A stretch of DNA of 64,000 nucleotides from Mycolicibacterium sp. S2-37 (GTDB lineage Bacteria; Actinomycetota; Actinomycetes; Mycobacteriales; Mycobacteriaceae). Below are positions 33,210 through 40,294 of this stretch, piece after piece. The notes below the pieces were generated by a model, which was given only the letters and a program-made list of their open reading frames with translations, was not told where the DNA came from and made no database searches. The translations under genes and the position numbers were made by a program. The stretch lies in the NCBI RefSeq assembly GCF_017352375.1, contig NZ_JAFEVR010000004.1:434001-498000 (forward strand). Direction: 5' to 3'. Positions within the stretch are counted from its first letter, which is position 1; each line of letters opens with the position of its first letter.

Positions 33210-33394
33210 AGGTGAAGGAAGTCCCAGTCTTTCGGGAGGTTAACGACGTACGTTTCGATGACGGCGTCGCCGGTGATCTCGATGTTCAACCGACTGACCC
33301 CGTACTCGTCCTGAATAACGAGAGAGGTGTGGCGGTCGATGGGGTGTAGCCAGTGCGCCAGGCCGTAGAACAGCTCAGCGAGCCATTGCCTCAT
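33206..33394 (-). CDS. Hypothetical protein
   Basis: 62 aa from ATG 33394. Amphipathic N-terminal helix (WLAELFYGLAHWLHPI) then a beta-rich part. Unknown. Confidence 0.5.
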   Translation of the reverse strand: MRQWLAELFYGLAHWLHPIDRHTSLVIQDEYGVSRLNIEITGDAVIETYVVNLPKDWDFLHL

Positions 33395-33798
33395 CGGTCC
33401 GCAGGGTTGTAGAGGACCTTGTACGAGGGAGTGAAAGGATTATCCCCGGCGATCAGGTCGGCGTAGGTGGGGTACGAACGGCCAGAGAAGTCGTCATGCA
33501 CAGTCACCCAGCAGGGCGTGTCGACCTGCTGGCGGTTGTACTTGTCCCCCGCAGAGCTGTGAATCTTCTTAACTCGCACAGCGATGTGCCGCTCCCGGCG
33601 AAGGACAGTGCCCACCGGGTAGGGGTCCTTGGCCGCCTCTTCGGCGGCTCGCGCCTCGGCGAGCCGCTCCTCAATGGCCTGCACCTCCTCCTCGGCCAGC
33701 TCTGCCGCCTCCTGTGCTACCAGGATGGCGTTCTGCTTAACGGCGAGGGTGCGTTTGGCATTCGCGAGGTCGATCTCAAGGGCTTCGGTCAGGTTCAC
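33391..33798 (-). CDS. Coiled-coil protein, YPVGT family paralogue 2
   Basis: 135 aa from GTG 33798 (GTGA overlap). A 50-residue Ala/Glu coiled coil, then YPVGTVLRRERHIAVRV...CWVTVHDDFSGRSYPT...YKVLYNP. Adjacent to paralogue 3. Confidence 0.62.
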   Translation of the reverse strand: MNLTEALEIDLANAKRTLAVKQNAILVAQEAAELAEEEVQAIEERLAEARAAEEAAKDPYPVGTVLRRERHIAVRVKKIHSSAGDKYNRQQVDTPCWVTVHDDFSGRSYPTYADLIAGDNPFTPSYKVLYNPADR

Positions 33799-34145
33799 TG
33801 ACCCGCCCCCGGGTTGTAGATGACCTCCCAGCCAAGTGGACCGTAGGCCTGCGTCACCTCGGCGAAGGAGCGGTACACAGAGCCGGAACCGTCGCTGAAG
33901 AGGCTCACCCACACTGGGGCGGTCGTCTCGGATACTTCACGCCCCCGCGGGCCGTCACTGCTATACCGCTTCGCGGCGCTCGAATGTAGAGAGTCGAGCC
34001 GCCGGACGACACAATCCCTACGCCGGAGGATGGTGCCCACGGGGTATGGCTCGACTTTCTTCGCGTCGGCGAGGGCCTTCTGCGCCCGCGCGAGTTCAGC
34101 CTCCGCAGTGGAGACGTCGGCGATCAGGGTGTCGAGATGGGTCAT
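33795..34145 (-). CDS. Coiled-coil protein, YPVGT family paralogue 3
   Basis: 116 aa from ATG 34145. Coiled coil, then YPVGTILRRRDCVVRRLDSLHSSA...WVSLFSDGSGSVYRS...WEVIYNP. Shares LHSSAAKRYSSD with IHSSAGDKYNRQ of paralogue 2, so these two are a recent tandem duplication. Confidence 0.62.
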   Translation of the reverse strand: MTHLDTLIADVSTAEAELARAQKALADAKKVEPYPVGTILRRRDCVVRRLDSLHSSAAKRYSSDGPRGREVSETTAPVWVSLFSDGSGSVYRSFAEVTQAYGPLGWEVIYNPGAGQ

Positions 34146-34762
34146 AGCTTGGCTGCCAGTTCCTCAAGCAGCCGCAGCCGCTTGATCAGTTCGTCGGGTT
34201 TAAATTCGGAGTAGAGCCCCTTGAGGCTCGGAGGCTCCGCGGAGTGCGCGTAGGTGTAGGTGGGCTCATCGACCGGGACGACGTCGGCGAACTGCATCAG
34301 CACGATCACCGTCTCCGGTTCCATCACCTGAATGGTGTGGAGTTCGTCGGCCTGCATGAAGTAGCGACTGCCGGGGACGAAGTCCCTCACTCGGTAGTTC
34401 TCCAGGGCACTCATGCCGATCCAGTTGAAGCCGTCGCCACCGTTGAGCGGAGTCATCCACTCGAACCGCTCGTACATCTCGGTCAGGCCCGGTCGATGCA
34501 GGGGGTGGGCGCGGAACCACTTGTTACGGATCACTCCTGAGAGGCACTGGGTGTCAAAGGGGTAGCGGTGATCGTGGGGGTTGATCACCTCGCCCGGCTT
34601 CTGATCCAGGCCCTCGAAGAAGTAGGCCTTGACCGTGATCTCGGGTGTGCGGGTCAGGCAGACATAGTCCAACCCCTTGGCATGGAAGTCCTTGAAGGAG
34701 TGCTCCAGGCAGTGGTCGATGTTGATGCCCGACCAGTTGATCGTGCTGAGATAGTTCGTCAT
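34142..34762 (-). CDS. Cupin-like protein
   Basis: 206 aa from ATG 34762. INPHDHRYPFDTQCLSGVIRNKWF resembles a first cupin motif; YFMQADELHTIQVMEP supplies the second-motif His. A metal-binding small-molecule oxygenase or sensor is possible. It lies just downstream of the parS-like site. Confidence 0.62.
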   Translation of the reverse strand: MTNYLSTINWSGINIDHCLEHSFKDFHAKGLDYVCLTRTPEITVKAYFFEGLDQKPGEVINPHDHRYPFDTQCLSGVIRNKWFRAHPLHRPGLTEMYERFEWMTPLNGGDGFNWIGMSALENYRVRDFVPGSRYFMQADELHTIQVMEPETVIVLMQFADVVPVDEPTYTYAHSAEPPSLKGLYSEFKPDELIKRLRLLEELAAKL

Positions 34763-34783
34763 GTTTCGCCTAACTGCGGCGTG

Positions 34784-34797
34784 GTTTCACGTGAAAC
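34784..34797. promoter_or_regulatory. parS-like ParB binding site
   Basis: GTTTCACGTGAAAC, a perfect 14-bp palindrome identical to the core of the bacterial chromosomal parS consensus (TGTTTCACGTGAAACA). It sits in a 56-base gap between minus-strand genes. The outer bases (G and G) differ from the 16-mer consensus. No ParA or ParB gene is visible in the window. Confidence 0.75.
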
Positions 34798-34818
34798 GTC
34801 AGATTTTGGGCTAGTACG

Positions 34819-35091
34819 TCAGTCTTCGACGAAGCGTGCATCGTCCTGCGGGGAGCCCCAGCAGGGATACCTGCGCCCGGCGTCCGTCAACCCCACCTCG
34901 GCGGGGGGAAGGCAGCGGCGGGGCCCGCGGGGTTCCGTCTTGCCCTTGTCGATGATCCGTTCGCCGCTCTCCGAGAACGAGCCGGTGCGATGCAGATCGA
35001 ATGCGGTGATGCCGGTGAAGGTTTGATGGCAGGCGGCGCAGTGTCCGGTGTTGAAGCCGGCCCATTCGGCGCCGCAACGGCATTTGTGCAT
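34819..35091 (-). CDS. FDXHR-family zinc-binding protein
   Basis: 90 aa from ATG 35091. CRCGAEW...CAACHQTFTGITAFDLHRTGSF contains the Cys pairs and the diagnostic FDxHR motif (FDLHR). This actinophage family is a predicted C2H2/treble-clef zinc protein with unknown role. Confidence 0.78.
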   Translation of the reverse strand: MHKCRCGAEWAGFNTGHCAACHQTFTGITAFDLHRTGSFSESGERIIDKGKTEPRGPRRCLPPAEVGLTDAGRRYPCWGSPQDDARFVED

Positions 35092-35216
35092 CAGGGAATC
35101 ACCAGCATGTAGAAGGGGGGCGGCCAGATCAACGGGGCCAGCGGGCCGAGGAACAGGGCGGCCACAGCCAAGCCAATGGCGGTGAAGATCAGCACGTCCA
35201 AGGCGCGGTCACTCAT
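35091..35216 (-). CDS. 41-aa membrane microprotein
   Basis: ATG 35216. Two hydrophobic segments separated by a Pro-rich break (GPLAPLIWPPPF). Probably an inner-membrane hairpin. Confidence 0.45.
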   Translation of the reverse strand: MSDRALDVLIFTAIGLAVAALFLGPLAPLIWPPPFYMLVIP

Positions 35217-35371
35217 ATCGGCCTCCGATCCGGCGAGTCGCCACACTCAGGGCAGTGGCGGATATAGTCGAGGTTGCGGCTAAAGCCGAATTCGCTGTGG
35301 TAGCCCATCTCCTCCACCCACTGGTACGGGTGTGGCCGGCCGTCGACGCAGAGGCTTAGGTTTTCGTCCAT
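35213..35371 (-). CDS. 52-aa protein with zinc-type Cys pair
   Basis: ATG 35371. N-terminal Cys and a C-terminal HCPECG. Possibly zinc-binding. Unknown. Confidence 0.5.
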   Translation of the reverse strand: MDENLSLCVDGRPHPYQWVEEMGYHSEFGFSRNLDYIRHCPECGDSPDRRPI

Positions 35372-35610
35372 GCATCCTCGATGTGTCGGCCGAGGGCAAG
35401 GGCTTTGTCGCTGGGGTATCCGCCCTGCGTTCGGAACCCGCAGGCGCACTCCAGGCCATTCACCGCGTGGCCAGTCTTAATGCCCAGCGCCTCTTCGGTC
35501 AGGTCGAGCATCTTGCGGGCGTTGTCGAGTTGCGTGATGTAGCGCTCGCGATCGGCTTGCAGCAGATCCTTCGGCCACTCGGCCCTGATCTCGGCGACAG
35601 TCCTAGCCAC
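35356..35610 (-). CDS. Hypothetical helical protein
   Basis: 84 aa from GTG 35610. Helical (WPKDLLQADRERYITQLDNARKMLDL, split over two turns) with CACG near the end. Unknown. Confidence 0.55.
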   Translation of the reverse strand: MARTVAEIRAEWPKDLLQADRERYITQLDNARKMLDLTEEALGIKTGHAVNGLECACGFRTQGGYPSDKALALGRHIEDAWTKT

Positions 35611-35746
35611 GGAAGATCACCACCACCGCGACGAGGGCGACCAGGCCCAGCGCGACAGTGCGCTGGGTCCTGGCAGCCTTAGCCTTAGCCTCGCGATTGG
35701 TGTGGGCGTTGACGATCCCGAAGAACTGGTCGTCAATCACACTCAT
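35603..35746 (-). CDS. 47-aa single-pass membrane protein
   Basis: ATG 35746. Polar, basic N-terminal half and a C-terminal TM segment (VALGLVALVAVVVIF). Tail-anchored topology likely. Confidence 0.5.
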   Translation of the reverse strand: MSVIDDQFFGIVNAHTNREAKAKAARTQRTVALGLVALVAVVVIFRG

Positions 35747-35846
35747 TGGCGCTCTGGGCATTTCGTTCCTTGTCTTCGTACCAGCTCATGAGCGCGAAGC
35801 AGTAAGTCACCAGGAAGAGGATCATTACGAGCTTGATGTCGATCAC
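35733..35846 (-). CDS. 37-aa membrane microprotein
   Basis: GTG 35846. Hydrophobic LVMILFLVTYCFALMSW then an acidic tail. Overlaps the next gene. Confidence 0.4.
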   Translation of the reverse strand: MIDIKLVMILFLVTYCFALMSWYEDKERNAQSANECD

Positions 35847-36073
35847 AGCGTGGCGAGGTAGGTCCAGCCACTATCGGACAGCGCCGAAGTGTCTCCCATG
35901 TAGAATCCCCGGGCCCTGTCGCTCTCCCAGAGTTCGATCGGGGCCCCCGGGCCGATGCCCTTGTAGAGGGCGGCGTCACGGAGATCCCGCAGGATGATGG
36001 GGAGGACGTCGACCTCGCTGGCCTCGATCATCCCCTTCAGCCAAGCCGTGCCGGCGTACGGCGTGTCGGTCAT
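35843..36073 (-). CDS. Hypothetical protein
   Basis: 76 aa from ATG 36073 (ATGA overlap with prim-pol). Alpha/beta. Unknown. Confidence 0.55.
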   Translation of the reverse strand: MTDTPYAGTAWLKGMIEASEVDVLPIILRDLRDAALYKGIGPGAPIELWESDRARGFYMGDTSALSDSGWTYLATL

Positions 36074-36720
36074 GTCTTCCTTAGGTGAGGGCTGGGTTGC
36101 ATGATCCACTTGTAGTGTTTGAAGTCGATCTGGGATGGGGGCGCTACGACGTAGCCACCCTTGCCGCGATAGTCGATGCCCGGGAAGATGCCGGCCTTGT
36201 TGCCGGAGTTCTCGTCCACCTGGACGTAGAGGTGGAAACCCCTTGGGGTGCCTACCTTTCCGTGTACCGGAGGAATCTTGTCCTCGGACAACTCGGATAG
36301 CGACTTGATACCTTCGGGGCCGTCGATGTCGATGACATCGAACTTGACCCCCGTTTGTAGGCCGATGTTGGAGTCGGGGTGACGAGTCCACCACGCCCTG
36401 ATCCTGTCCTCGTCGATGGTGGCGTCCTTGAACCCATTACGGGTGGCCGGCACCTTCTGGTTAGGCAGTAGTGGGAACACCGGCCAGCCCTGTTTGACGT
36501 ACCACAGAGCGACGCCGCCAAGGGGTTTCGGCGCATCCGCCTGGTTGACTAGCTTCTCCAAGCGGGCGGCTTCAGGTTCGTCGTGGCGCATCACTGCGTC
36601 CACGAATTGACGGGCTAAATCCTCGGAGGGTGCTTGCTTACACCCCGGATGGGTCAGCTGCCCCAGAAACGTAATCTGAAGCAGCTGACCGCAATCCGCA
36701 CACGTAGAGAAGTTGAGCAC
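36070..36720 (-). CDS. Bifunctional DNA primase/polymerase (prim-pol) domain protein
   Basis: 216 aa from GTG 36720. N-terminal zinc-type CADC...C segment, then the prim-pol core: GWPVFPLLPNQKVPAT, NIGLQTGVKFDVIDIDGPEG (catalytic Asp pair), GTPRGFHLYVQ (conserved His). Shorter than full prim-pols, lacking a fused helicase; the helicase role is probably supplied by the RepA-like ATPase at 31052. Would synthesise primers for phage replication. Confidence 0.82.
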   Translation of the reverse strand: MLNFSTCADCGQLLQITFLGQLTHPGCKQAPSEDLARQFVDAVMRHDEPEAARLEKLVNQADAPKPLGGVALWYVKQGWPVFPLLPNQKVPATRNGFKDATIDEDRIRAWWTRHPDSNIGLQTGVKFDVIDIDGPEGIKSLSELSEDKIPPVHGKVGTPRGFHLYVQVDENSGNKAGIFPGIDYRGKGGYVVAPPSQIDFKHYKWIMQPSPHLRKT

Positions 36721-36724
36721 TAAC

Positions 36725-37168
36725 TCAGAACGGCGGTTCGGAGTCGAATGCCGGCGCCGCCGGGGCGGCAGCGGGGGCGGGTCGGGACGCCTTGCCGGCG
36801 CCACGGGCGAACTTCACGTCGTACAGCTTGGCGGTACCCTCGCCGGCCGGGACCAGCTTCTCCAGGGTGACCTTCACCAGGTCGCCGTTCGACAGATCGG
36901 CGGCGAGGATGTTGCGCTTGAGGTTGGTCTGCGAGCAGGTCAGGGTGACCAGGTCGCCGACCGCGAAGTCCTTGCGCTCGCCAAACTTGTTGAAGCTGGC
37001 GGCGGGTTCGGTCAGCTCGACGGTGAGTTCCGGGACGTCTTCGCCCTTGGTGTTCTTACCGCCGGTCGGCGAGTAGCTCAGAACGCTACCGGTGACATGC
37101 TGGCCGGGGGTGTTGCCCCACCCGATGAATGAACCACGGGGTAGTTCAACGCTTTCCCATTCAGGCAA
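36725..37168 (-). CDS. Single-stranded DNA-binding-like protein
   Basis: 147 aa from TTG 37168 with GAGAGG upstream. Beta-rich body with alternating strands (DVPELTVELTEPA; VGDLVTLTCSQTNL), a Pro/Ala-rich linker and the acidic-aromatic end FDSEPPF, which mimics the protein-interaction tip of bacterial SSB (DDDIPF). Directly upstream of the prim-pol gene. OB fold is inferred. Confidence 0.65.
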   Translation of the reverse strand: MPEWESVELPRGSFIGWGNTPGQHVTGSVLSYSPTGGKNTKGEDVPELTVELTEPAASFNKFGERKDFAVGDLVTLTCSQTNLKRNILAADLSNGDLVKVTLEKLVPAGEGTAKLYDVKFARGAGKASRPAPAAAPAAPAFDSEPPF

Positions 37169-37189
37169 TGGATATACCTCTCTTGTTTC

Positions 37190-37780
37190 TTACTTGGTGA
37201 TCAGGTTGTTCTCGTACTCGGTGCGCGATATGGCGTGACCGCACGAGGAGCACTGGACAGTGGCACTGCCACTGAAATTGCCGAGGGTGGGCAGGTCGCA
37301 TTCGGTGCATTTACCGAAGCGGCGCTCCCACACTCGCTCGAAGCCGATGACGGCCTCAGCGCCCTTCCAGGCGGCGGACGCGTCCAGGGCGATGTCCACC
37401 CCGTCGCGTGTGACCCGCCGCAGCCGACCGCCTTTCCAGCGATCGACCTCCTCTGCGGGACGGTTGATCAGGTCGGCTACGCGATAGCCACCCACCTCAG
37501 CGAGGACCGCACCGATCTCGTCGATGAGATCCAGTACGTGGACGTTGAGTGGTGGTGGCGGTTCGGTGCTGGAGCTGACCTTGGCGCCTCCCCCTTGCGG
37601 GACGAGGCCCCTCCCCACCCACGCCCGGAGGACCGTGACGATGGTGGGCAGCTGAGTTATGCGGGTCTGGATCTGGTCAATGCACGAGAAGCACAGCGTG
37701 CCCGGTTTCGCGGTGACCGCAGATCCATCGGGAGTCGGTGCGGCGCAACGATCCCGGGCCCTACAGCGGTACTCTGTTAT
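37190..37780 (-). CDS. Hypothetical zinc protein with apparent ATA start
   Basis: 196 aa beginning MTEYRCRARDRCAAPTPDGS if ATA 37780 is read as Met. GGAGGAG ends 4 bases upstream and no ATG, GTG or TTG lies in frame nearby. N-terminal Cys cluster (RCRARDRC, later CFSC) and a C-terminal zinc ribbon (CTECDL and CSSCGH) flank a helical middle. Resembles mycobacteriophage HTH/zinc proteins near the replication genes. Confidence 0.65.
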   Translation of the reverse strand: MTEYRCRARDRCAAPTPDGSAVTAKPGTLCFSCIDQIQTRITQLPTIVTVLRAWVGRGLVPQGGGAKVSSSTEPPPPLNVHVLDLIDEIGAVLAEVGGYRVADLINRPAEEVDRWKGGRLRRVTRDGVDIALDASAAWKGAEAVIGFERVWERRFGKCTECDLPTLGNFSGSATVQCSSCGHAISRTEYENNLITK

Positions 37781-38639
37781 TGGACTCCTCCAGTCGGCGC
37801 AGGCGAACCTGCATGGTGTCGAGCTTGATTCCGAGGCGCTCGGCGATGAGGGGGTCGTCCTCAATGCCCATCTCTCGCAGCTCGTAGTAGCTGTGCAGCC
37901 AGTCGCCGTACTTCCGCCGGCCGATGAACGGCTCAGCTTCGGGATCGTCGAGGGAGTCCTCGTCCCAGGCGAGAGGCGGGGCCCAGCCGCGGCGTGCGGC
38001 CCGGTTGGCGGCGCGCACATCGCCACCGAATGTGAGCTGGTACTTGCGGAAGAGTTCTTCCACAGTTCGAGCACTCTTCGCGGTGATCCACGCCCGGCGA
38101 TTGATCCGACTGAGCACGTCCTCGGTGAGGGTGCACTGCTGCGAGAGCCAGCGCAGGCTGTAGCCGTGGCGTTGGAGCGCCTGTAGGCGACGCTGAGTCC
38201 CGATGGAGGGAATGAGACGCCCATCGGATGCTTGAGCGTGCGGCGACGAAGGCAGAGGCACTGCGAAGATGTAGCGCGCGGTGTCGCTGAGCACCCTCTT
38301 CTGCTTCTTGATCCGCAGGATGGTGTCGACGGTGATGCCGCTCAGCTTCGCCAGTCGGACTGACCCGATGCCGGCCTCGCTCAGTTGGGCGATGTACTCA
38401 GCGACCGGCTTGGCGTCCTGGAATCCGCGGACCACCTCTCCCCTCTCGCCGCGCTCCTTCAGGAAGGCGGCGTAGTGGGTAAAGCACAGTCCCCGATCGG
38501 TGCGCCGGCCAACACCGTCGCACCGCGGACGAACGCACTTCCCATCCCAGTCGTCGTCAAGATGCGTGCGTTTCCGCGCAGCGATCGTCGTCGTGTGCGG
38601 CGACGCCTCCCGGCTCTCCGAAGAGTTGTGTGCGTTCAT
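37761..38639 (-). CDS. Multi-helix-turn-helix protein with N-terminal zinc motif
   Basis: 292 aa from ATG 38639. CVRPRCDGVGRRTDRGLCFTHY looks like a small zinc finger. Three helix-turn-helix-like stretches follow (IGSVRLAKLSGITVDTILRI; YSLRWLSQQCTLTEDVLSRI; PLIAERLGIKLDTMQVRLRR). A sequence-specific DNA-binding regulator is likely; the target is not evident. Confidence 0.62.
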   Translation of the reverse strand: MNAHNSSESREASPHTTTIAARKRTHLDDDWDGKCVRPRCDGVGRRTDRGLCFTHYAAFLKERGERGEVVRGFQDAKPVAEYIAQLSEAGIGSVRLAKLSGITVDTILRIKKQKRVLSDTARYIFAVPLPSSPHAQASDGRLIPSIGTQRRLQALQRHGYSLRWLSQQCTLTEDVLSRINRRAWITAKSARTVEELFRKYQLTFGGDVRAANRAARRGWAPPLAWDEDSLDDPEAEPFIGRRKYGDWLHSYYELREMGIEDDPLIAERLGIKLDTMQVRLRRLEESNNRVPL

Positions 38640-38847
38640 GAGCGGTCAACCCTCCCCATACGCCATGGCGAACCGAACCCGGCTCGGCCTCGAATTCCAG
38701 TGCTTCCTTAAGGCATTCCGCCCTAACTGGACAGGACATGCAGACCTTCTTGGCCGCGCGGCACGATCGGCTGCCCGAGGTGAAGATCTCGGGGTCCATG
38801 CCTTTGCAGGCCGCGGCATTGAGGACAGACTTCGGGAAGAAGAACAC
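38557..38847 (-). CDS. WhiB-family iron-sulfur transcription regulator
   Basis: 96 aa from GTG 38847. Four cluster ligands: AAACKGMDP, then VCMSCPVRAEC (CxxCx5C), with an extra Cys at SRSC, followed by the family turn GVWGGLTAHER and a basic C-terminus. Host WhiB proteins bind sigma-A and sense redox or NO. Phage WhiB proteins can repress host whiB genes and alter septation, as shown for phage TM4 WhiBTM4. Overlaps the next gene by 83 bases. Confidence 0.92.
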   Translation of the reverse strand: MFFFPKSVLNAAACKGMDPEIFTSGSRSCRAAKKVCMSCPVRAECLKEALEFEAEPGSVRHGVWGGLTAHERTQLFGEPGGVAAHDDDRCAETHAS

Positions 38848-38858
38848 GTAGTTCCTAT

Positions 38859-39224
38859 CTAGGAGGCAGCAGCGTGCAGAATGGTGAGGAAGTCGTCGAG
38901 GGTCATGGTCACGAACTGTTCGCCGGCCGCGGCTTTGCCTTTGCGCTTGTGGCAGACGACACCAGCGACGGCGCCGTAGTTCTCGGCTTCGGTTTGGGCT
39001 TCGCGAACCCAGGCTGGCAGTGCGATCTGGGTGCGGTTCTTCAACTCCCAGGCAATCAGGCGCCCGCTGTTGAGACGGAAGTTGCCGATGTCGCCACGGT
39101 CGTTGGACCCGGACAGCGTCAGCCGCTCGATGATCTCCGACCACTCCTGCTTGAGGTAGGTGGTGATCAGTGTCTCGAAGGCTGTGCCTTTAGCCTTGGC
39201 GGCGTTAACCATTGGTGCCGACAT
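38859..39224 (-). CDS. Holliday-junction resolvase-like nuclease
   Basis: 121 aa from ATG 39224. AKAKGTAFETLITTYLKQEW, DRGDIGNFRLNSGRLIAWELKNRTQIALPAW gives the PD-(D/E)xK pattern E...D...ExK typical of RecU/Hjc-like resolvases in mycobacteriophages. Resolves branched replication or recombination intermediates. Confidence 0.75.
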   Translation of the reverse strand: MSAPMVNAAKAKGTAFETLITTYLKQEWSEIIERLTLSGSNDRGDIGNFRLNSGRLIAWELKNRTQIALPAWVREAQTEAENYGAVAGVVCHKRKGKAAAGEQFVTMTLDDFLTILHAAAS

Positions 39225-39522
39225 CCGTTCCCGCCGAGTACGGCGCGTTCAGTAAGTCCTGCATGTCGCTGGCGGCGACGTAGTACTGGTCGACACGCCT
39301 TCGGTCCATGAATTCCTGGTAACACGCCTGCGCGTATTCAAATGCGACCTTCCGCAGATGTTCTGGACTATCGACGGCCACAACGCGATCCTCGTGACTG
39401 AAGAAGCGGCCCTTGATCTCTACCTTGACGCGAGGGACGAGACTGGAACGATAGGAGACCTTCCAGTGGTAGCCCTTGGGTAGCGTGGGGAAGCCGTCGA
39501 GCAGGTTTACTTCATCAGGCAT
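39205..39522 (-). CDS. Hypothetical protein
   Basis: 105 aa from ATG 39522. Beta-rich N-terminus (WKVSYRSSLVPRVKVEIKGRF) and helical C-terminus. Overlaps the resolvase by 20 bases. Unknown. Confidence 0.55.
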   Translation of the reverse strand: MPDEVNLLDGFPTLPKGYHWKVSYRSSLVPRVKVEIKGRFFSHEDRVVAVDSPEHLRKVAFEYAQACYQEFMDRRRVDQYYVAASDMQDLLNAPYSAGTDVGTNG

Positions 39523-39700
39523 TCAGCTCCCGCCTTAACGCCTCGTAGAGTTCGCGGGCCTGACTCTCGGTGAGCCAGAAGCTAAACGACTCCCGTGAGT
39601 CGGCGATGTAGAACTCCATCTCGTCGTCGCTGTCGAGACCTGAGACCTCGAAGTCGATGCGTCCGTGAATGTCAGACAGCTCAAAAATGGGACAGGTCAT
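39515..39700 (-). CDS. 61-aa hypothetical protein
   Basis: ATG 39700 overlaps the upstream stop (TAATG). Beta strands then a C-terminal helix (ESQARELYEALRREL). Unknown. Confidence 0.55.
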   Translation of the reverse strand: MTCPIFELSDIHGRIDFEVSGLDSDDEMEFYIADSRESFSFWLTESQARELYEALRRELNA

Positions 39701-39903
39701 TAGGTTTCCAATCCGGGTATCGCGTAGGCGCCGTCGAAACTGAATCTGAAGTTGCAGTCGCGACACCCCGCGGCGTACTCGTACTTGACTGAGCCGTCTT
39801 CGATATAGAACTCGTGGTACTCGTACAGCGACCAGTCCTCTTCGTCATCGCTGTCGAGGTCTGGCTTGCACTTGGGGCAGATGGCACGACTGTCAGCGCT
39901 CAA
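39700..39903 (-). CDS. Zinc-type small protein
   Basis: 67 aa from TTG 39903. CPKC and CRDC pairs about 37 residues apart with an acidic middle. Likely zinc ribbon. Confidence 0.5.
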   Translation of the reverse strand: MSADSRAICPKCKPDLDSDDEEDWSLYEYHEFYIEDGSVKYEYAAGCRDCNFRFSFDGAYAIPGLET

Positions 39904-40073
39904 GGAACGACTCCAGCAAGCACGTCCACGGCGTCGTGGTACTTCAGCGTCTCGATGGCCTCATCTACGGCCTGGAGGAGTTCGCTCGCCACCTGGAGGA
40001 CGAACTCGGGGTTGTCGTCGTAGTTCCTGCCTGTGACGGAGCGCAGGATCGCCTTGGCGCCTTCGGGTGTCAT
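39900..40073 (-). CDS. 57-aa helical protein
   Basis: ATG 40073. Helical (FVLQVASELLQAVDEAIETL). Stop overlaps the next TTG start. Unknown. Confidence 0.5.
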   Translation of the reverse strand: MTPEGAKAILRSVTGRNYDDNPEFVLQVASELLQAVDEAIETLKYHDAVDVLAGVVP

Positions 40074-40294
40074 CAGTTCACCGGCCAGAGAGTGAGCGCA
40101 TCCACCGCGTCGGGGTAATCCTCGGCGTCGTCAGGGTGGATTAGTTCACCAGACCAGGTCGACTCGGCCAGATACATTTCGGGCGAGGCGTCATAGAGCG
40201 GCGAGAATCCATTGCCCTCGCCGTCCTTCGACATCACGATCGGTCGGTCGTCCGGCTGATCTTCGAGGATGATGCGGAGATCCTTGACGTTCAT
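40073..40294 (-). CDS. Hypothetical protein
   Basis: 73 aa from ATG 40294 (TGATG with the kinase stop). MNVKDLRIILEDQPDDRPIV is a small acidic alpha/beta domain seen in many actinophages (unknown function). Confidence 0.6.
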   Translation of the reverse strand: MNVKDLRIILEDQPDDRPIVMSKDGEGNGFSPLYDASPEMYLAESTWSGELIHPDDAEDYPDAVDALTLWPVN

